Source of the DNA: Paracentrotus lividus
Lineage: Eukaryota; Echinodermata; Echinoidea; Camarodonta; Echinidae
Direction of reading: 5' to 3'
DNA: 64,000 bases
NCBI GenBank assembly: GCA_940671915.1
Contig: CALNVZ010003426.1
Coordinates: forward strand, 24,295,603 to 24,359,602
This document shows positions 23,101 to 34,631 of this stretch, in pieces (within the stretch, counting starts at the first letter, position 1; every line of letters starts with the position of its first letter). Below the pieces are notes generated by a model that saw only the letters and a program-made list of their open reading frames with translations, ran no database searches and was not told the origin of the DNA. The position numbers and the translations under genes were made by a program.

Positions 23101-26100
23101 GTTTTAAAATCTATAATAATGCTACTTTTTCTCATTTTGCGTGAGAAATGGGGTGTTCTGCGTGACATCGTGAGACGGACCCGAAATGCGTGATTCTCAC
23201 GCAAGACGCGTGAAACTTTGTAGCTCTGGAATTGAATTGAGGGTGTACTATGTAAACATTACTTTGGTGCTGATCTACATTTACATCGATATATTCCCTT
23301 GTGCATACATACATGTATGAAGGACAACATATTAAAACTAACATGCTTCAATGCTTAATAATATAGAGAATCAACCTTACAGGAAAGAGGAAAATGAGAG
23401 GAGCAATCTAAAACAAAGTTTCATCAAAATCGGGTATAAATAAGAGAGTTATGGAAGTTTGAAAAGTCTAGTTGTTCCTTCTATGGGGATCCTCAAATTG
23501 GCACCATCGTCTTCAAAATGGCCGATCTTATGGACAACTCTCCATTCATTTTGTACACAAATTTTCAGATTTTCCCCATTTTCTTTCAAAATATGTCTTC
23601 TTTACTTCTGAGCTCAAAATATGTCATGGGAAAATATATTTCACACAACATATGTTGAGCTCAGAAGGAGGTAAGATATATTTCGAAAGAAAATGGGGAA
23701 AATCTGAAAATGTGTGTACTGTACAAAATGAATGGAGAGTTGTAAGATCGGCCATTTTGAAGCCGATGATGCCAATTTGAGGATCCCCATAGAAGGAACA
23801 ACTAGACTTTTCAAACTTCCATAACTTTCTTATTTTATAACCGATTTTGATGAAGCTTTTTTTAGATTGCTCCTCTCATTTTCCTCTTTCCTGTATTAAG
23901 GTTGATTCTCTCCTTGGGTTGGATTCCCCTTTAAGTATTAGTTTCTTTCAGGTTATATTTTGAAAGTTGATTTGTATAGTGGTCTTTTTTGTGTGTGTGG
24001 TACTATGTGTTTATGCTTTGATGAACATGGCGCATTGTTTGCAAACTTGCAAAATTCAACTTGTGCCAAAGTGGGGTGAAATCAAAACAACACAAAAACA
24101 ACTCTATAAGGATCAGTTTTGAGCAAAATAACTTAAGAATGTCATTACACCAATCATTTAAATTGTGTGTAAAACATACGATTGATTTACAAAAATGTAT
24201 CAAGTAATCTATGAGGAGCCACAAATCAAAGATTTTACGATTTGGTAAAAAGTAATCTTTATTCATGAGAAGTGATCATTTTGTCTTTTACGTGTGCTTA
24301 CTCATGCATTACTCTAATGATCTACATGTATCTATTTTTATATGGGAGATGTTTTTTTGGGGGGATGTTGTTTTGAATTTACCCCCACTTTTGTACAAGT
24401 CGCTTTTTACATTCTCTTTTCCATTCTGCCATATTCATCAAAGTGTAAACACCACATACCACAATGACTGTATATTTGTTTGGGGTTCATAAATTAGTTT
24501 TCTTTTAAATGACAATTTTCTCAGTGTTAATTTTTCTTTTTTACTCACTCAGTATATTCATGTATGACCCAAATTTTACAATTCCCTAGTGTATACATGT
24601 TCATAAAATAATCTTCTTTTTTACTTGATTTGTGCTTATTACAGTTGTTACCTGACAGTTCGAGTGCGGTATCATCTACATGTACATGTAGTCATAAGAG
24701 TGCATCACAGGAACGTGGTGCAAGAGGGACAGATGAAGATTGTTACCAAGGACATGGAAACTATATGTCTCTACACTCTATAGACAATGGACACGCATCC
24801 CCTGGTAATTCCTCTTTGCATTGCCAATTTAGGGATTGGTGCATGTATTTTGTAATTTAATGACTGAGAACTTAATCATTGTGTGAGATACTTCGGGTAA
24901 TTCACCATGTCTTAGATTTCAAATTTGTAGATAATCACCCCAGTTATTACCATAGTGATTTTAGAATTACCTGAGCATTATACCCATTGCTCTTGTGGAA
25001 TTTCGTTGTGCCAACATTTTGGTGTACCATAATCTGATAGGAATATCATGGTGACCCTTTTACCCAATTCAAATATTAGCATACAATTGAATAAAGTTGA
25101 TATATACACTTTCAAATGTTTTATATTTGATATGAATAACAGGAAAGCAGTATCCAACGCTCAGAACTGAGTATCTATTGCTTTCATCTGAGATACAACA
25201 AGACAGACGCTGGTGTGAAAAACTTTTTGATATACTGAAGAGGAATGGTCATCGAGTACACATGCTTCATAAAGTACCTCAGAATGATCTTCTACGGGTC
25301 CTTCAAACGGTAAACTATCAACCTACATGTACATGTAGCTAGGTCCAGCTTGAAAATAAACAAGTTTTGTATAAACACCTTTGACACTATTATCTTGTCA
25401 TTAACTACCTCAGGTAGAACATACAACTGGAAATGCTCCCAAAGAAGCACTTGATTTTTAAATGATTTTTAGCAAATCTTAATTCCAATGAACATTATTC
25501 ATACGTCAATATTTTTTGTCATAATAATAATAATAATTAACAAAAAACGCGCTGGTCTGAGTTCATTAGTCAAAATAACAAGTGCATGAGATAACTTTAG
25601 TAATTGTTTGACAGTTTTGACAATATTTGGACTAATGAACGAATGAAAGCTGCATGTTGTTTGTTTTATAAAATGAAATATATGGATCCTAGTTGATTGA
25701 TTAAAAAAAAATCTACCGGTACAATGATTTAAGCGCAAAATGAATATGAGTTAAATTAGCCTAGGCTGCGCAGCAGCGCGAAGTACGCAAGGTCCCTGCA
25801 CATCAAGGGGCAAGAGATACAAACACGAATGCGTGCTACTTCAATTGCTACGTGCTGCTCAATATAGTATTAGCGTCACATTGAAGCACATGCGTGCAAA
25901 TCGACTTTAGTAATGAACGATTGTTAGGGAAAATGCATAGTTTACGTAACAGTGGAAATAATGCATGTCACATGATCTGCTCTCAACCAATCATTTGATT
26001 AGGATCCATGTATCCATTTTATAATTTTTTTCAGTTCTTTAATAGCACATGACTCATTGCAAAATATCACTTCCACCTGAAATGAAGAAATGATTTGTAA

Positions 26101-28546
26101 TTCATTGTCTACCCTTTTTTTTCCAGGTGGAATATGTAGTAGTGATATACACTGAGAACTACAAGAAGGAAATTCAAACACCAGGCACAAGAAACAAGTA
26201 AGAATCCATTCATTGTCATAAATGAATGAAACTAACTTAACTTATTCCACACAACTAAATAAATCATGTCGCTTGATTGATATTTAAAATGCAAATATCA
26301 TTGTCGTTTTCCTATTATCAAACACAGTGATTCTTTTGGGATATTAAATGGGATAGTACATTTAAAGTACAGTCTATTGCATGAGATTTACAAAATGGTT
26401 GATAGTGGTTTGAAGGAAGAACCAATTGTTGTCTGCGGGAGGCAACTTATCAAATTTGAGACCAACATGATGTGAAACATTTGTACAAGAGAATCAAGAG
26501 AAAGCTTAGGTTCAAAGAATCATGTTCAACTAGCAGCAGTTCCCATAGCAGCACAGGGGGGAGGCACACAATTCTATTTTTATGGTTTGTTATACATTTT
26601 TAAAATTTCATTCTGACATTTAAAAAAGAAAAACACACACACACACACACACAAAAAAAAAAAATTTCTTTGCTGTTGAAAACATATAAATAAAAAAGGA
26701 GTATTATGTTATCATATTACAAATCATTCGGTACCATGACAACTGTCCACCATACATTTGATTCCTTTTACCTTCCATCTCTCTCTCTCTCTCTCTTTCC
26801 TCTCCGAGAGATTGATTTCAAGTTTCCTTCCAATATATATTTTATAGAATACGATAAGACTTCTTTTCCTTCCAGATTTTTTTTTCTAATTTGGGTATTC
26901 CGAATCAATTGTCACAAAAAAAAACCCAAAAAAAACCACAATAACAAAAAGCATATTTCAGGCTCTGCTGATCCAGGAATCATTTCAAACATAGGCCACC
27001 TACTTTTATTCTTTTCTTGATTTATCCTCTTTCTACTCACAGTTTTTCTTCTTTGAAATATCATCATTTTAGTGGTTTGGTTTCTCTTTCTATATCCCGG
27101 CTTTCCATACTCCATTAGAATTTTAGTTAATCTCTCTCTCTCCCTCATCTCCACCTCCTCCATAACATGGAACATTTTTTTTATGACGCCCCATTCTTTC
27201 TCTCTCTATTTTTATTTTTTTTTTATTTATTTTTCGGGGATATCGTTTTTTTTCCTTATTTTTCTGAAGCCCCTTTCTCCATCTCCTCCTCTATTTTGTT
27301 TGTTTATTTATTTATTTTTTTCTTATTCTTTCATCTTTTTTTTCTTTTTTGTTGTTGTTGTGGTAACGTTGTTTATGCTTTCTTAAAGACACCATAAATT
27401 GGCGACCGATCGGCAAAACTTTGTCCATACATTCACGGAAAATGATAAAATTATATCCAAACGGTATTATTTCATGACTTCTCAATGTGACGATCCCCTG
27501 CTTTTAGTCCTTACGGATCTGTTGAGCAAAGTCGTAAAACTAAAAAGGCAATGTTGGCGACAAACATTCAACCCAAAACTCAATACCCAAAGAATATAGA
27601 GGGGAAAAGAAGTGGGACTTCGCGCGTTCATGTAGTACAAAAGACACGATCGAAAGTTTATGCGGGTCGAAATGTGTAGGGTCACAACACATGCGACCAC
27701 GGATTTCTAACGGGTCATGCACGGTACTACCCATTTTCGTGCCACCCGGCGAAGTGGCAGCTCTCTGTTACATTCTATTTTGTCTTTGGCTTTTAATATA
27801 TAAGATTATAATACTTGTCATAGAACTAGCTTATTTCTATAAAACAGAGAAACTAGCTTGAAACAATGTACATTGATTATCAATGACACAGTAAGCATGC
27901 CTACATTGTACATGTATAGCAAGACATGATATTCTGGTTATTCTACATATATATGATATTGTGTCATGAACTCGCCACATAATTTGTCAAGTTTTCCTTA
28001 AGTAAGAAAATTCATGTAACAAGTTTGGTATCATTTTGAAATTGGATGTGCATTTGGTCTGTGTCTCTTTTTTTAAGCTATTGATTGTGCAGAATAGTCA
28101 TCTTATCAGTATGCAATACATATCTTTTGTTTTCCCCTTCTTTGATTTATAGTGAAATCTTTCAGCATGTACAGAGTGAATACAAACTCAACCATGGAAC
28201 CAACCGTCGTTTTATCCCTGTTTATGACGTGGAGGCGATCCAAAGGCTACCGGATGTGTTCCTGCAAAGCAACAAGCGTGAACTTCGTTACATCCTCAGT
28301 CTTCTGCATGCTAGGCATCCTGATTATGAAAGGCAGTCCTCCGCACCATCCCGGAATGGAGGGGGTGGGGCAGGAAGAGATAATGCCACACCTACTGGGC
28401 CTAATAACCACGCCCGTGCCCAGTCTGAGCCTCATATTGTGAGGCAGTTTCACACACCACCTAATCAATTCAAGCCAAGCAGTACTGGAAAGAAGGAATC
28501 CAAACTTATGTTTCGTTGGAATAAAAAGAATAAGAAGGACAAATAG
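17123..28546 (+). CDS. Death-domain + SEFIR-domain adaptor, Act1/CIKS (TRAF3IP2)-like, seven coding exons
   Basis: Exons 17123-17266, 19189-19351, 20357-20820, 24645-24804, 25143-25309, 26127-26197 and 28153-28546 join in frame with GT-AG introns to 1563 bases (520 residues plus TAG). Residues 12-102 form a death domain: WRQLAGEF at 32-39, DIEKFE, LLRDWEKR around W69, and MGRRDIL at 88-94. Residues 103-310 are Ser/Pro-rich and probably disordered, with a weak TRAF-binding-like ASQE at 277-280. Residues 318-442 look like a SEFIR domain: VVVIYTENYKKE, then FQHVQSEY and NRRFIPV at 407-413, closely matching the end of vertebrate Act1 (NFRFIPV). The C-terminus is basic. SEFIR domains pair with IL-17-receptor tails, so a cytosolic adaptor role is inferred. 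A MyD88-like death-TIR protein is the alternative, less likely because the TIR boxes are absent. Intron 1 holds a 118-bp satellite and intron 3 a foldback element. An AATAAA at 31,363 could end a long 3' UTR. Confidence 0.85.
18205..19065. repeat. CCTAA-rich array with about 118-base higher-order unit, intron 1
   Basis: The sequence is a run of degenerate hexamers of CCTAAT/CCTAAC/TTAACC type. A longer unit is visible: CTGATCTCAACCC recurs at 18,386, 18,501, 18,619, 18,739 and 18,857, spacing 115-120. Each unit also holds TATTAACTGTACAACTAA. Open frames on the minus strand (Arg-x-Arg-Ile runs) are translations of the array, not genes. The hexamer resembles the telomere repeat but is too varied to be one. 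Confidence 0.85.
22850..23230. repeat. GCGTGAGA-rich dispersed-repeat candidate, intron 3
   Basis: A GC-rich island in AT-rich intron sequence. GCGTGAGA/GCGTGACA words occur on both strands near its two ends (22,862; 23,139; 23,160; 23,195 onward), with CACGCA/TGCGCG blocks inside. This looks like a transposon remnant. No clear target duplication, and a 98-codon open frame across it has no family I know. Confidence 0.4.
23359..23930. mobile_element. TTAA foldback MITE, 572 bp (GGATTCCCC family), intron 3
   Basis: The right end reads GGGTTGGATTCCCCT followed by TTAA (23,931-23,934). TTAA also precedes the left end (23,355-23,358), but the first 25 or so bases of the left terminus are lost. 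The two halves are long inverted copies: a CCTCAAATTGGC/GCCAATTTGAGG pair and a CAAAATGGCCGA/TCGGCCATTTTG pair. It is the same family as the complete element at 54,532-55,122. Confidence 0.85.
26632..27375. repeat. (CA)n and pyrimidine-rich low-complexity DNA, intron 6
   Basis: An AC dinucleotide tract at 26,632-26,653, then CT- and T-rich stretches (26,780-26,800, 27,130-27,160 and 27,180-27,350). Phe/Leu/Ser-rich open frames here are simple-sequence shadows. Confidence 0.8.
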
Positions 28547-30761
28547 AAGTCAACAGCTCCGTTTCTCCCAAGGAGCTCACCTTTAGGAATATTGAACAAT
28601 GCCTTTTTGGTGTGAAACAAAACCTTTTTAAAATTTCGTAAATTGTAATTGACAGATGGTTTTGAGCAAGAAATTTGCATTCTGGACCTCAAACAAAAAA
28701 AATCTGGTTTTACACTTTTTGAGACAGATATGAAAATTCTTATCGCTTACACATTGTCATTTCTTATAAGGTGTCAGGAAATTAGATGCTAAAGCTCATC
28801 AATTATCAAAGATTTATGTCCATCAATATTGTTTTTTAGCAATTTACTCTGTTCATATTTTTTGGTAAATATTTTTTGGATAATGAAGATATATGTGATT
28901 GGACTTAGCAACAGTTTAACAGCAGGTTTATTGTTGTTTAGTCTACCACCTTATCCTCCAATATATTGCTCTCATCATAATAATTGCTTTTTTGAAGTGA
29001 ATTAGGAATTTCCAAAAGCAGGTGTGAAAGGGTCTAAAATTCTTATTGCTCTGACCGTAAAACAAAGTACTGAAAGTTTCAAAAGAAAATGGAAGTCGTT
29101 TACTGAATGTATCTTAAAACAGTGAATACATACGAGGCAAGGTACAATGTAGTCCCTACATGTTTATGACCTGGGATGGAAGGCATGCCGCTTGAAAAGC
29201 ATAAATAACCGTTTTTAAAACTTGAATATGAAATTGTAGATATCTTGAAAGTAAAGCAAGCAATTGGCTTGTAAATTTAAAGGGATTCTAGACTGATGTA
29301 GCCTGAATCCAATGACCGGGGTAATTATTCATTTTGAATGTCTGTACAGCGCTTAGAGACGTCTAACTATGTTAGACGTAAATCCAGAAGACAATTAATA
29401 TAAATTATTATTAATTAATGGGTATGCAAACACCATCGTTGCCGGATTACAGGCATATATGTGCACCTGTAAAATGGCCTGTTTGGAAGGCTCCCTTTTG
29501 GAGTTCAGAGAATGCACCATTATTTTTGCACAATTATCATTATGACTTTTAAAATCAGTAGATTTTTGTGGTACTGTTGTGGAAATGTTGATTATAAGGC
29601 TTGATGTGTTCATGAGCCTGGTCTTTTTTCAACATGTAATGATGTTCACTTTCAGTAGATTTACATTTTTGCCATGTAAGAAGTTGTATGTGGAACTATT
29701 AAGGTAATTTTAATGCTTGGATATCTGGCTTTGTTTGTAAATATTGCTTGATCCAATTATTTCTGTATATATTTCAATCATCTCGACAAAGGTTTTGAAT
29801 TTATTTTACTAGTTGCGCATTATGTGTGTGGTATATTGTGTCTGCATACGTTTTGTAGAAAGTGAGGAAATATCCATGTATGGATGTGTTCAAAGAAAAA
29901 GAGAAAAGTTTAAGGTTCTGAACTTGTTGATCTCTAACTAAAGTTAGTGTATACTGATGTGGTTTTAAAAAAGGGGGAAAGAAAGAAATGTGAAAATGGC
30001 TTTGTTCTGGGAATAACTAAAAAGAACTGTATTGAGAGCAAACATTCTCTTGCAAAAAAAAATCAAACATTAGAACTGACTGATAAAATCTCACTTCGGC
30101 TACAAATCTATCAAAAGCTCCAAAGTACCATTATTGCACCTTAAAAATACAACCATATACTTTATGTTCACTTGTATGTTAGCCATGTAGGTGTCCAATC
30201 ATCAGGCATGAAAAATTTTCAGCTGATTTCGGTGTTTTTTTCTCAAATGTATGATTTCAATGTTTTTCCCCCTCAAATGTATGCTTTTTTTTTAGCCCAA
30301 ATTGAGCTATTTTGCCACTATTCCATGCTGTGTTCAGCTTTTTTTTTTTTTTTTTTCAGTGTTTTTATCACCAAGCAATTTTCATGCCTGAATCATTTCT
30401 ATTATAATGAAATTTATCTCTGTATTCCATCCCTAAATGCCCCCTTCACTGTCCTGGACCAATGTGTGTTTGAAAGAAAGAAAGAAAACAAAACTCCACT
30501 ACATGAACTTACAACAGTATTACAGGACTTGATTTAAACTGCCAACATGAATGTATGTAGTTTCTTTACAGTATGGTGCACAATTAGTAAAATAATACAT
30601 GTAGTTTTATAGGTTATATGTAAATCAAGACGGTGTAATCAAACTTTTAAAATTCAATTCCTTTATTTGCAATGACCTTGACCCCCAAGACTGCCATGTT
30701 GTTTATAGGACATGGTACATGAACACTGAATGTTTGTTTCCCCATTAACAATAGGAACAAT
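28547..30761 (+). other. 3' side of the Death-SEFIR gene; 3' UTR then spacer
   Basis: No further coding exon is needed after the TAG at 28,544-28,546. No canonical AATAAA was found close downstream. T runs lie near 30,280 and 30,340. The end of the transcript cannot be placed from sequence alone. Confidence 0.5.
29279..29395. repeat. interspersed-repeat fragment with ACGTCTAAC palindrome
   Basis: Begins TTTAAAGGGATTC, like the ends of the TTAA families, and carries GTACAGCGCTTAGAGACG followed by an ACGTCTAAC...GTTAGACGT palindrome at 29,359-29,379. No second terminus was recognised. Confidence 0.4.
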
Positions 30762-31066
30762 GGCCCGTATTCTCAAAAGCCGCCTATCTTAGCTTAAATA
30801 TGTGGTCTAACTATGGCTTGCTAAAAGGGAATCAATCTGTCTATGTTGCATGTTCCTATCACCTTCACTGAATTATGGAATCTTGTTTTAACTGTAAGGG
30901 AAACTTTTGTACTTATCATTCACTAGTAGTTTTTAATAGTTTCACTACCAAAAATGATGATGAATTGAATGTCTAATTTTTTGGATTGAGTCCCTTTTAG
31001 CAAGCCATTGTTAAACAACACATTTAAGCTAGGCTTAAAGTTAGGTGGCTTTTGAGAATACGGGCC
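30762..31066. mobile_element. 305-bp foldback MITE (GGCCCGTATTCTC family)
   Basis: Inverted ends GGCCCGTATTCTCAAAAG, then CCGCCTA, CTTAGCTTAAAT and GGCTTGCTAAAAGGGA blocks mirrored in the right half. A second copy is at 50,682-50,994. Flanks agree for only two or three A/T bases, so the target duplication is short and the superfamily open. Confidence 0.8.
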
Positions 31067-31634
31067 ATAGAGATTTTCGACTGTAACCTATGGGAATTAG
31101 AGACATCAATGGATTAAAGTGCTATTATACATCAATATCTTATGTTAATAGAGTCCATTTTTGGGGATAAGTTCTCTAGTAAGTTAGAACATGAGCCTGG
31201 GATATGAACAAATATACATTGTGTAGTCTCAAACAAAGACTCTCTTCTATAACCCCCAAAATAGTTGTTCAATAATGTATATAAAGGCACTAGGCAAAGT
31301 TTCAATGTACAAATGTACTTTAATCTTGACAAGACCAGGAATGAGCTCATTACCTCACCCATAATAAAGCTGTACAAAGGGCAAAATGTGTTTGCTTTTA
31401 ACTATTCAAATTTGAAACATAGCGTGTGATGATGGGATAAATTAGTTAGTATTACAAAAATGTTAGCATTAGACCCATCATTTTTATAAAATTTCATTTC
31501 TCATTCTTTTCAAATGTTTGATAAATAATGTTTTCATGATCAAAGGTGTTTCTAAATTGAAAGAGTGAACTGTAGTATATGACTTCATTGAAGAATCAAT
31601 TTGTTATTAAACTATTTAGTTTGTGTGAGTAACT
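31067..31634. other. intergenic spacer
   Basis: No gene seen. The only notable word is an AATAAA at 31,363-31,368, listed separately. Confidence 0.5.
31363..31368 (+). terminator. possible polyadenylation signal
   Basis: First clear AATAAA found downstream of the Death-SEFIR stop codon, about 2.8 kb away. It would imply a long 3' UTR carrying a MITE. A non-canonical nearer signal is equally possible. Confidence 0.25.
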
Positions 31635-31644
31635 ATTACAGATG

Positions 31645-31816
31645 GGTATCAGGACATCTCCCCGGAGGACAATCCCCGGGGACAATTCCCGGAGGACAGC
31701 CCCCCGGAGGACATAGGGTTAGGGTTAGGGTTAGGGTTAGGGTTGTCCTCCGGGGAGCTGTCCTCCGGGAATTGTCGCCCGGGGGAGTTGTCCTCCGGGG
31801 GAGATGTCCTAGAACC
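31645..31816. mobile_element. 172-bp foldback element with a (TTAGGG)5 core and 10-bp target duplication
   Basis: ATTACAGATG flanks both sides (31,635-31,644 and 31,817-31,826). Ends read GGTATCAGGACATCTCCCC and, reversed, GGTTCTAGGACATCTCCCC. Each arm of about 70 bases consists of four GGACA-(N)CTCCCCGGA-type subunits in mirror order. Between the arms, 31,714-31,743 is exactly five TAGGGT units, the metazoan telomere repeat. No coding. A 9-10-bp duplication is typical of Mutator-like elements, which makes that the leading but unproven family. Confidence 0.85.
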
Positions 31817-31826
31817 ATTACAGATG

Positions 31827-34631
31827 ACTTGATCCTATTATGTGTATATATATATTTAGGTATTCATTATTGTGAATACATCTTGATTTGTATTTGTACA
31901 AGACAATGGTTGATTTCTTAAAAAGTTTTAAAAGAGTTGTCATTTGGTACATGTATGTGTGTAAATGAAAACTCAACCCATTATCTTGATATTGTATATT
32001 TGACCGTTTGCTGATTTCTTTGTGCGGCTACATGTACATGTGCAATGTATACATGTAGGCCAAAATTATTATTATTGTTTTGTTTTTTTTAATCCCACAA
32101 TACCCTGTGTTATTAAAATATAAAATTGTAGGTAGTCTTTATTACATTACCCTACTGATCAGGGATTTTTGAATTTATGTTATTCATTGAGATATTATAT
32201 TGTAATGGATTTTAAATGACAACTAAGTCATTAGTATTGATGTGAATATTATTGAAATTAGACTCTTAGCTTGTATCCTTTTATACTGCCATTGGTATAT
32301 GTAGGCCTATGTACACTTTCAATGTCTTTTTCTTTTTTTTAATATAGAGTCAACCTTGCCTAGTCAGACTTTCATTTTATTCCACTAAAAAAAACGATGC
32401 ACGGTGTATGCATATACACGTGATCCTTACATGTAAAACAGTGACGGATACAGGATTTCAGGATGGGGGGCGCCACATGTATGAGATTATGACCTCATAT
32501 GCACAAGGTCTATATTTAAGAAAATGTCATTTAGTTAATGCTGATCATAATAAATGGTAATTACATGTATGAATGCAAAATTTATCATGGATACCATATT
32601 TTAATGTTGAAACAAATGTTATCATTACTTGGCACGTGGCTGCAATTGTTGAGTAGATTTATAGGCTCTACGATAGTTGCATCATGATTTTTAAATAGGT
32701 CCTACATGGTCTCAACGCCAAGATTTATAATTATAAAATAATAATAATACTAATCATTTATATAGCGCATTTTCTTTAAAAAGATACAAAGCGCTTTTTT
32801 ATGTGAGTTTTTGATTGAAAGATGATCAAATGCACAGGTACGTGCATTATAATATATGTTACTATCATAAATAACTGCCACAGCAACTGAAACGTCCCTA
32901 CTCGGATACTCATTTTGTGTGTAGAATAAGCTACTTTTAGAATGGGAAGGTATATCTTGAAAATGAATCGAAATGCCATATTTTTATGTAATTTATAATT
33001 ATTTGTTTACATTTGTACAGACATAGGAACAGAGTTTGTCTTTTCTATTTTTGTTTTCTATATCAAAAACTAAATAATTAGGATGATTAAATCAACCTAC
33101 ATGTATATGCTATGATTTTCTTTACACCTGTAAATAATGAAATTCTATCATATTGTATTAGACTTCATGCATTTGAAGAATTATGTTTCATAACGGGCAA
33201 GTAGAGGTCATCAATGTTTTTCTGAGAATTTTCTCAACAATGACTGAAAAAAAATAAATGACATGCTCGTTTTATATTGTTATATGACAAATTCTGGAAA
33301 CCTTTGATTTTTTATCAGGAATAACATTGAAATTATGTATTAAGTGACTAATATGCTATAAACATATTTTATACGATAAACATGATATAAACATGTTTAG
33401 TCATATGGGTATGGCTATTGACAAGTGTTTGTGTGTGGGTGGGAGGGTTTTATTTTAGTTTGTAAACATCTTTTCAAAAGGAACTTAATTATGGTCTGTA
33501 ACCATCTTTTTTCAACTTAATGGAGATCAAAATAGAGCATAAGAGGATTAAATTTAATTCTTTCTGAAGAATTGAGAATAAATAATAATTTCTATAGCCA
33601 TAGGAAACACAGTTTTTTTTCATATATATAAAATGTCATATAATCAAACAGTAACGAAAAGGAAACAATCATATGCCTTAATTGAAATTTGGGAGTGTTC
33701 ACAAGTGCGATTGGTTTTTGCTCAGTGGTGTGAAATGGTTTTATTTTTTTTTTAATCAATGTGACTCATTGGTGATCAGTACTGTGTATATTATCATTCT
33801 ATATATGTGACCATCCAGCTCAAAACCACCAGAAAATCGCTTGAATTCATATTTGGCTTTCATGTGTTTTTTTAAAACTAGGTACAGTAGTGCCTGAGAT
33901 CAACTTCAAAGTTGATTGCAACCAAATGACATCATTCCAATGCACTTTGTGTCCAACTGCACTCAATCGATTGCAATCAGCCGTGATGTTGATCTCAGGC
34001 GGTACTGTATTCCAATATTTCCATTGAAACCAAACACTTGTAGTTTGGTAAATATGACATTAGAAGAAGAGCTTTCAATGCTTTCCTATGCAGAAAACCT
34101 CTTGCTCTTTGCAACTTCCTGGTGGTTTTAAGGCGGTGGGTCACATATTTGATTTACATGCCATTATTCTGGAAGTTGTTGTGATTGTATGTACAATGTT
34201 ATATATTTGACCCACTGATTGTGGTGACGGGCTGTAAAATAAATTATAAAAGATTAAAACTGATATATTTGTTTGTATATGTGGTTAATGTGTTCTCGAA
34301 TCATCTCTATTTGTCTCCTCTATCAAGTGTTCCGTCAATCTCTTGTACTTGCTTTCTCTTCCATTTATCCCTCTTTCTCTGTATCCTCCCTATCCTCCCT
34401 TACCTTTCTGTCTACAGCGTATATAAAAAAAAGGTGATCCATTTTTAGAGGGGCCAAATTCCAACTGAAGCTCATCTATTTTTTCTGTTTATATGCAACA
34501 CCTCACCTTTTCAATGAAGAAGTAATGCTTAACCAAGTAACATGTAAAATGAAGATGACGGGTTCAATGCACAGAAAATATTAAATCTTCTACGAATCGT
34601 AAAGTTGGAAGTTCCTCTTGGGGTAGCTGAA
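31827..34631. other. intergenic spacer; AATAATAAT...TATAGCGC repeat fragment at 32,738-32,800
   Basis: No gene recognised. The fragment has AATAATAATA followed by CATTTATATAGCGC and a second AAAGCGCTTT, a short inverted GCGC pair of the sort often seen as interspersed repeats in marine invertebrates. The rest is AT-rich unique-looking DNA. Confidence 0.5.

Noticed and set aside
31714-31743. True telomere or chromosome end
   Set aside because: Only five units, embedded in mirrored arms with target duplications and unique DNA on both sides.
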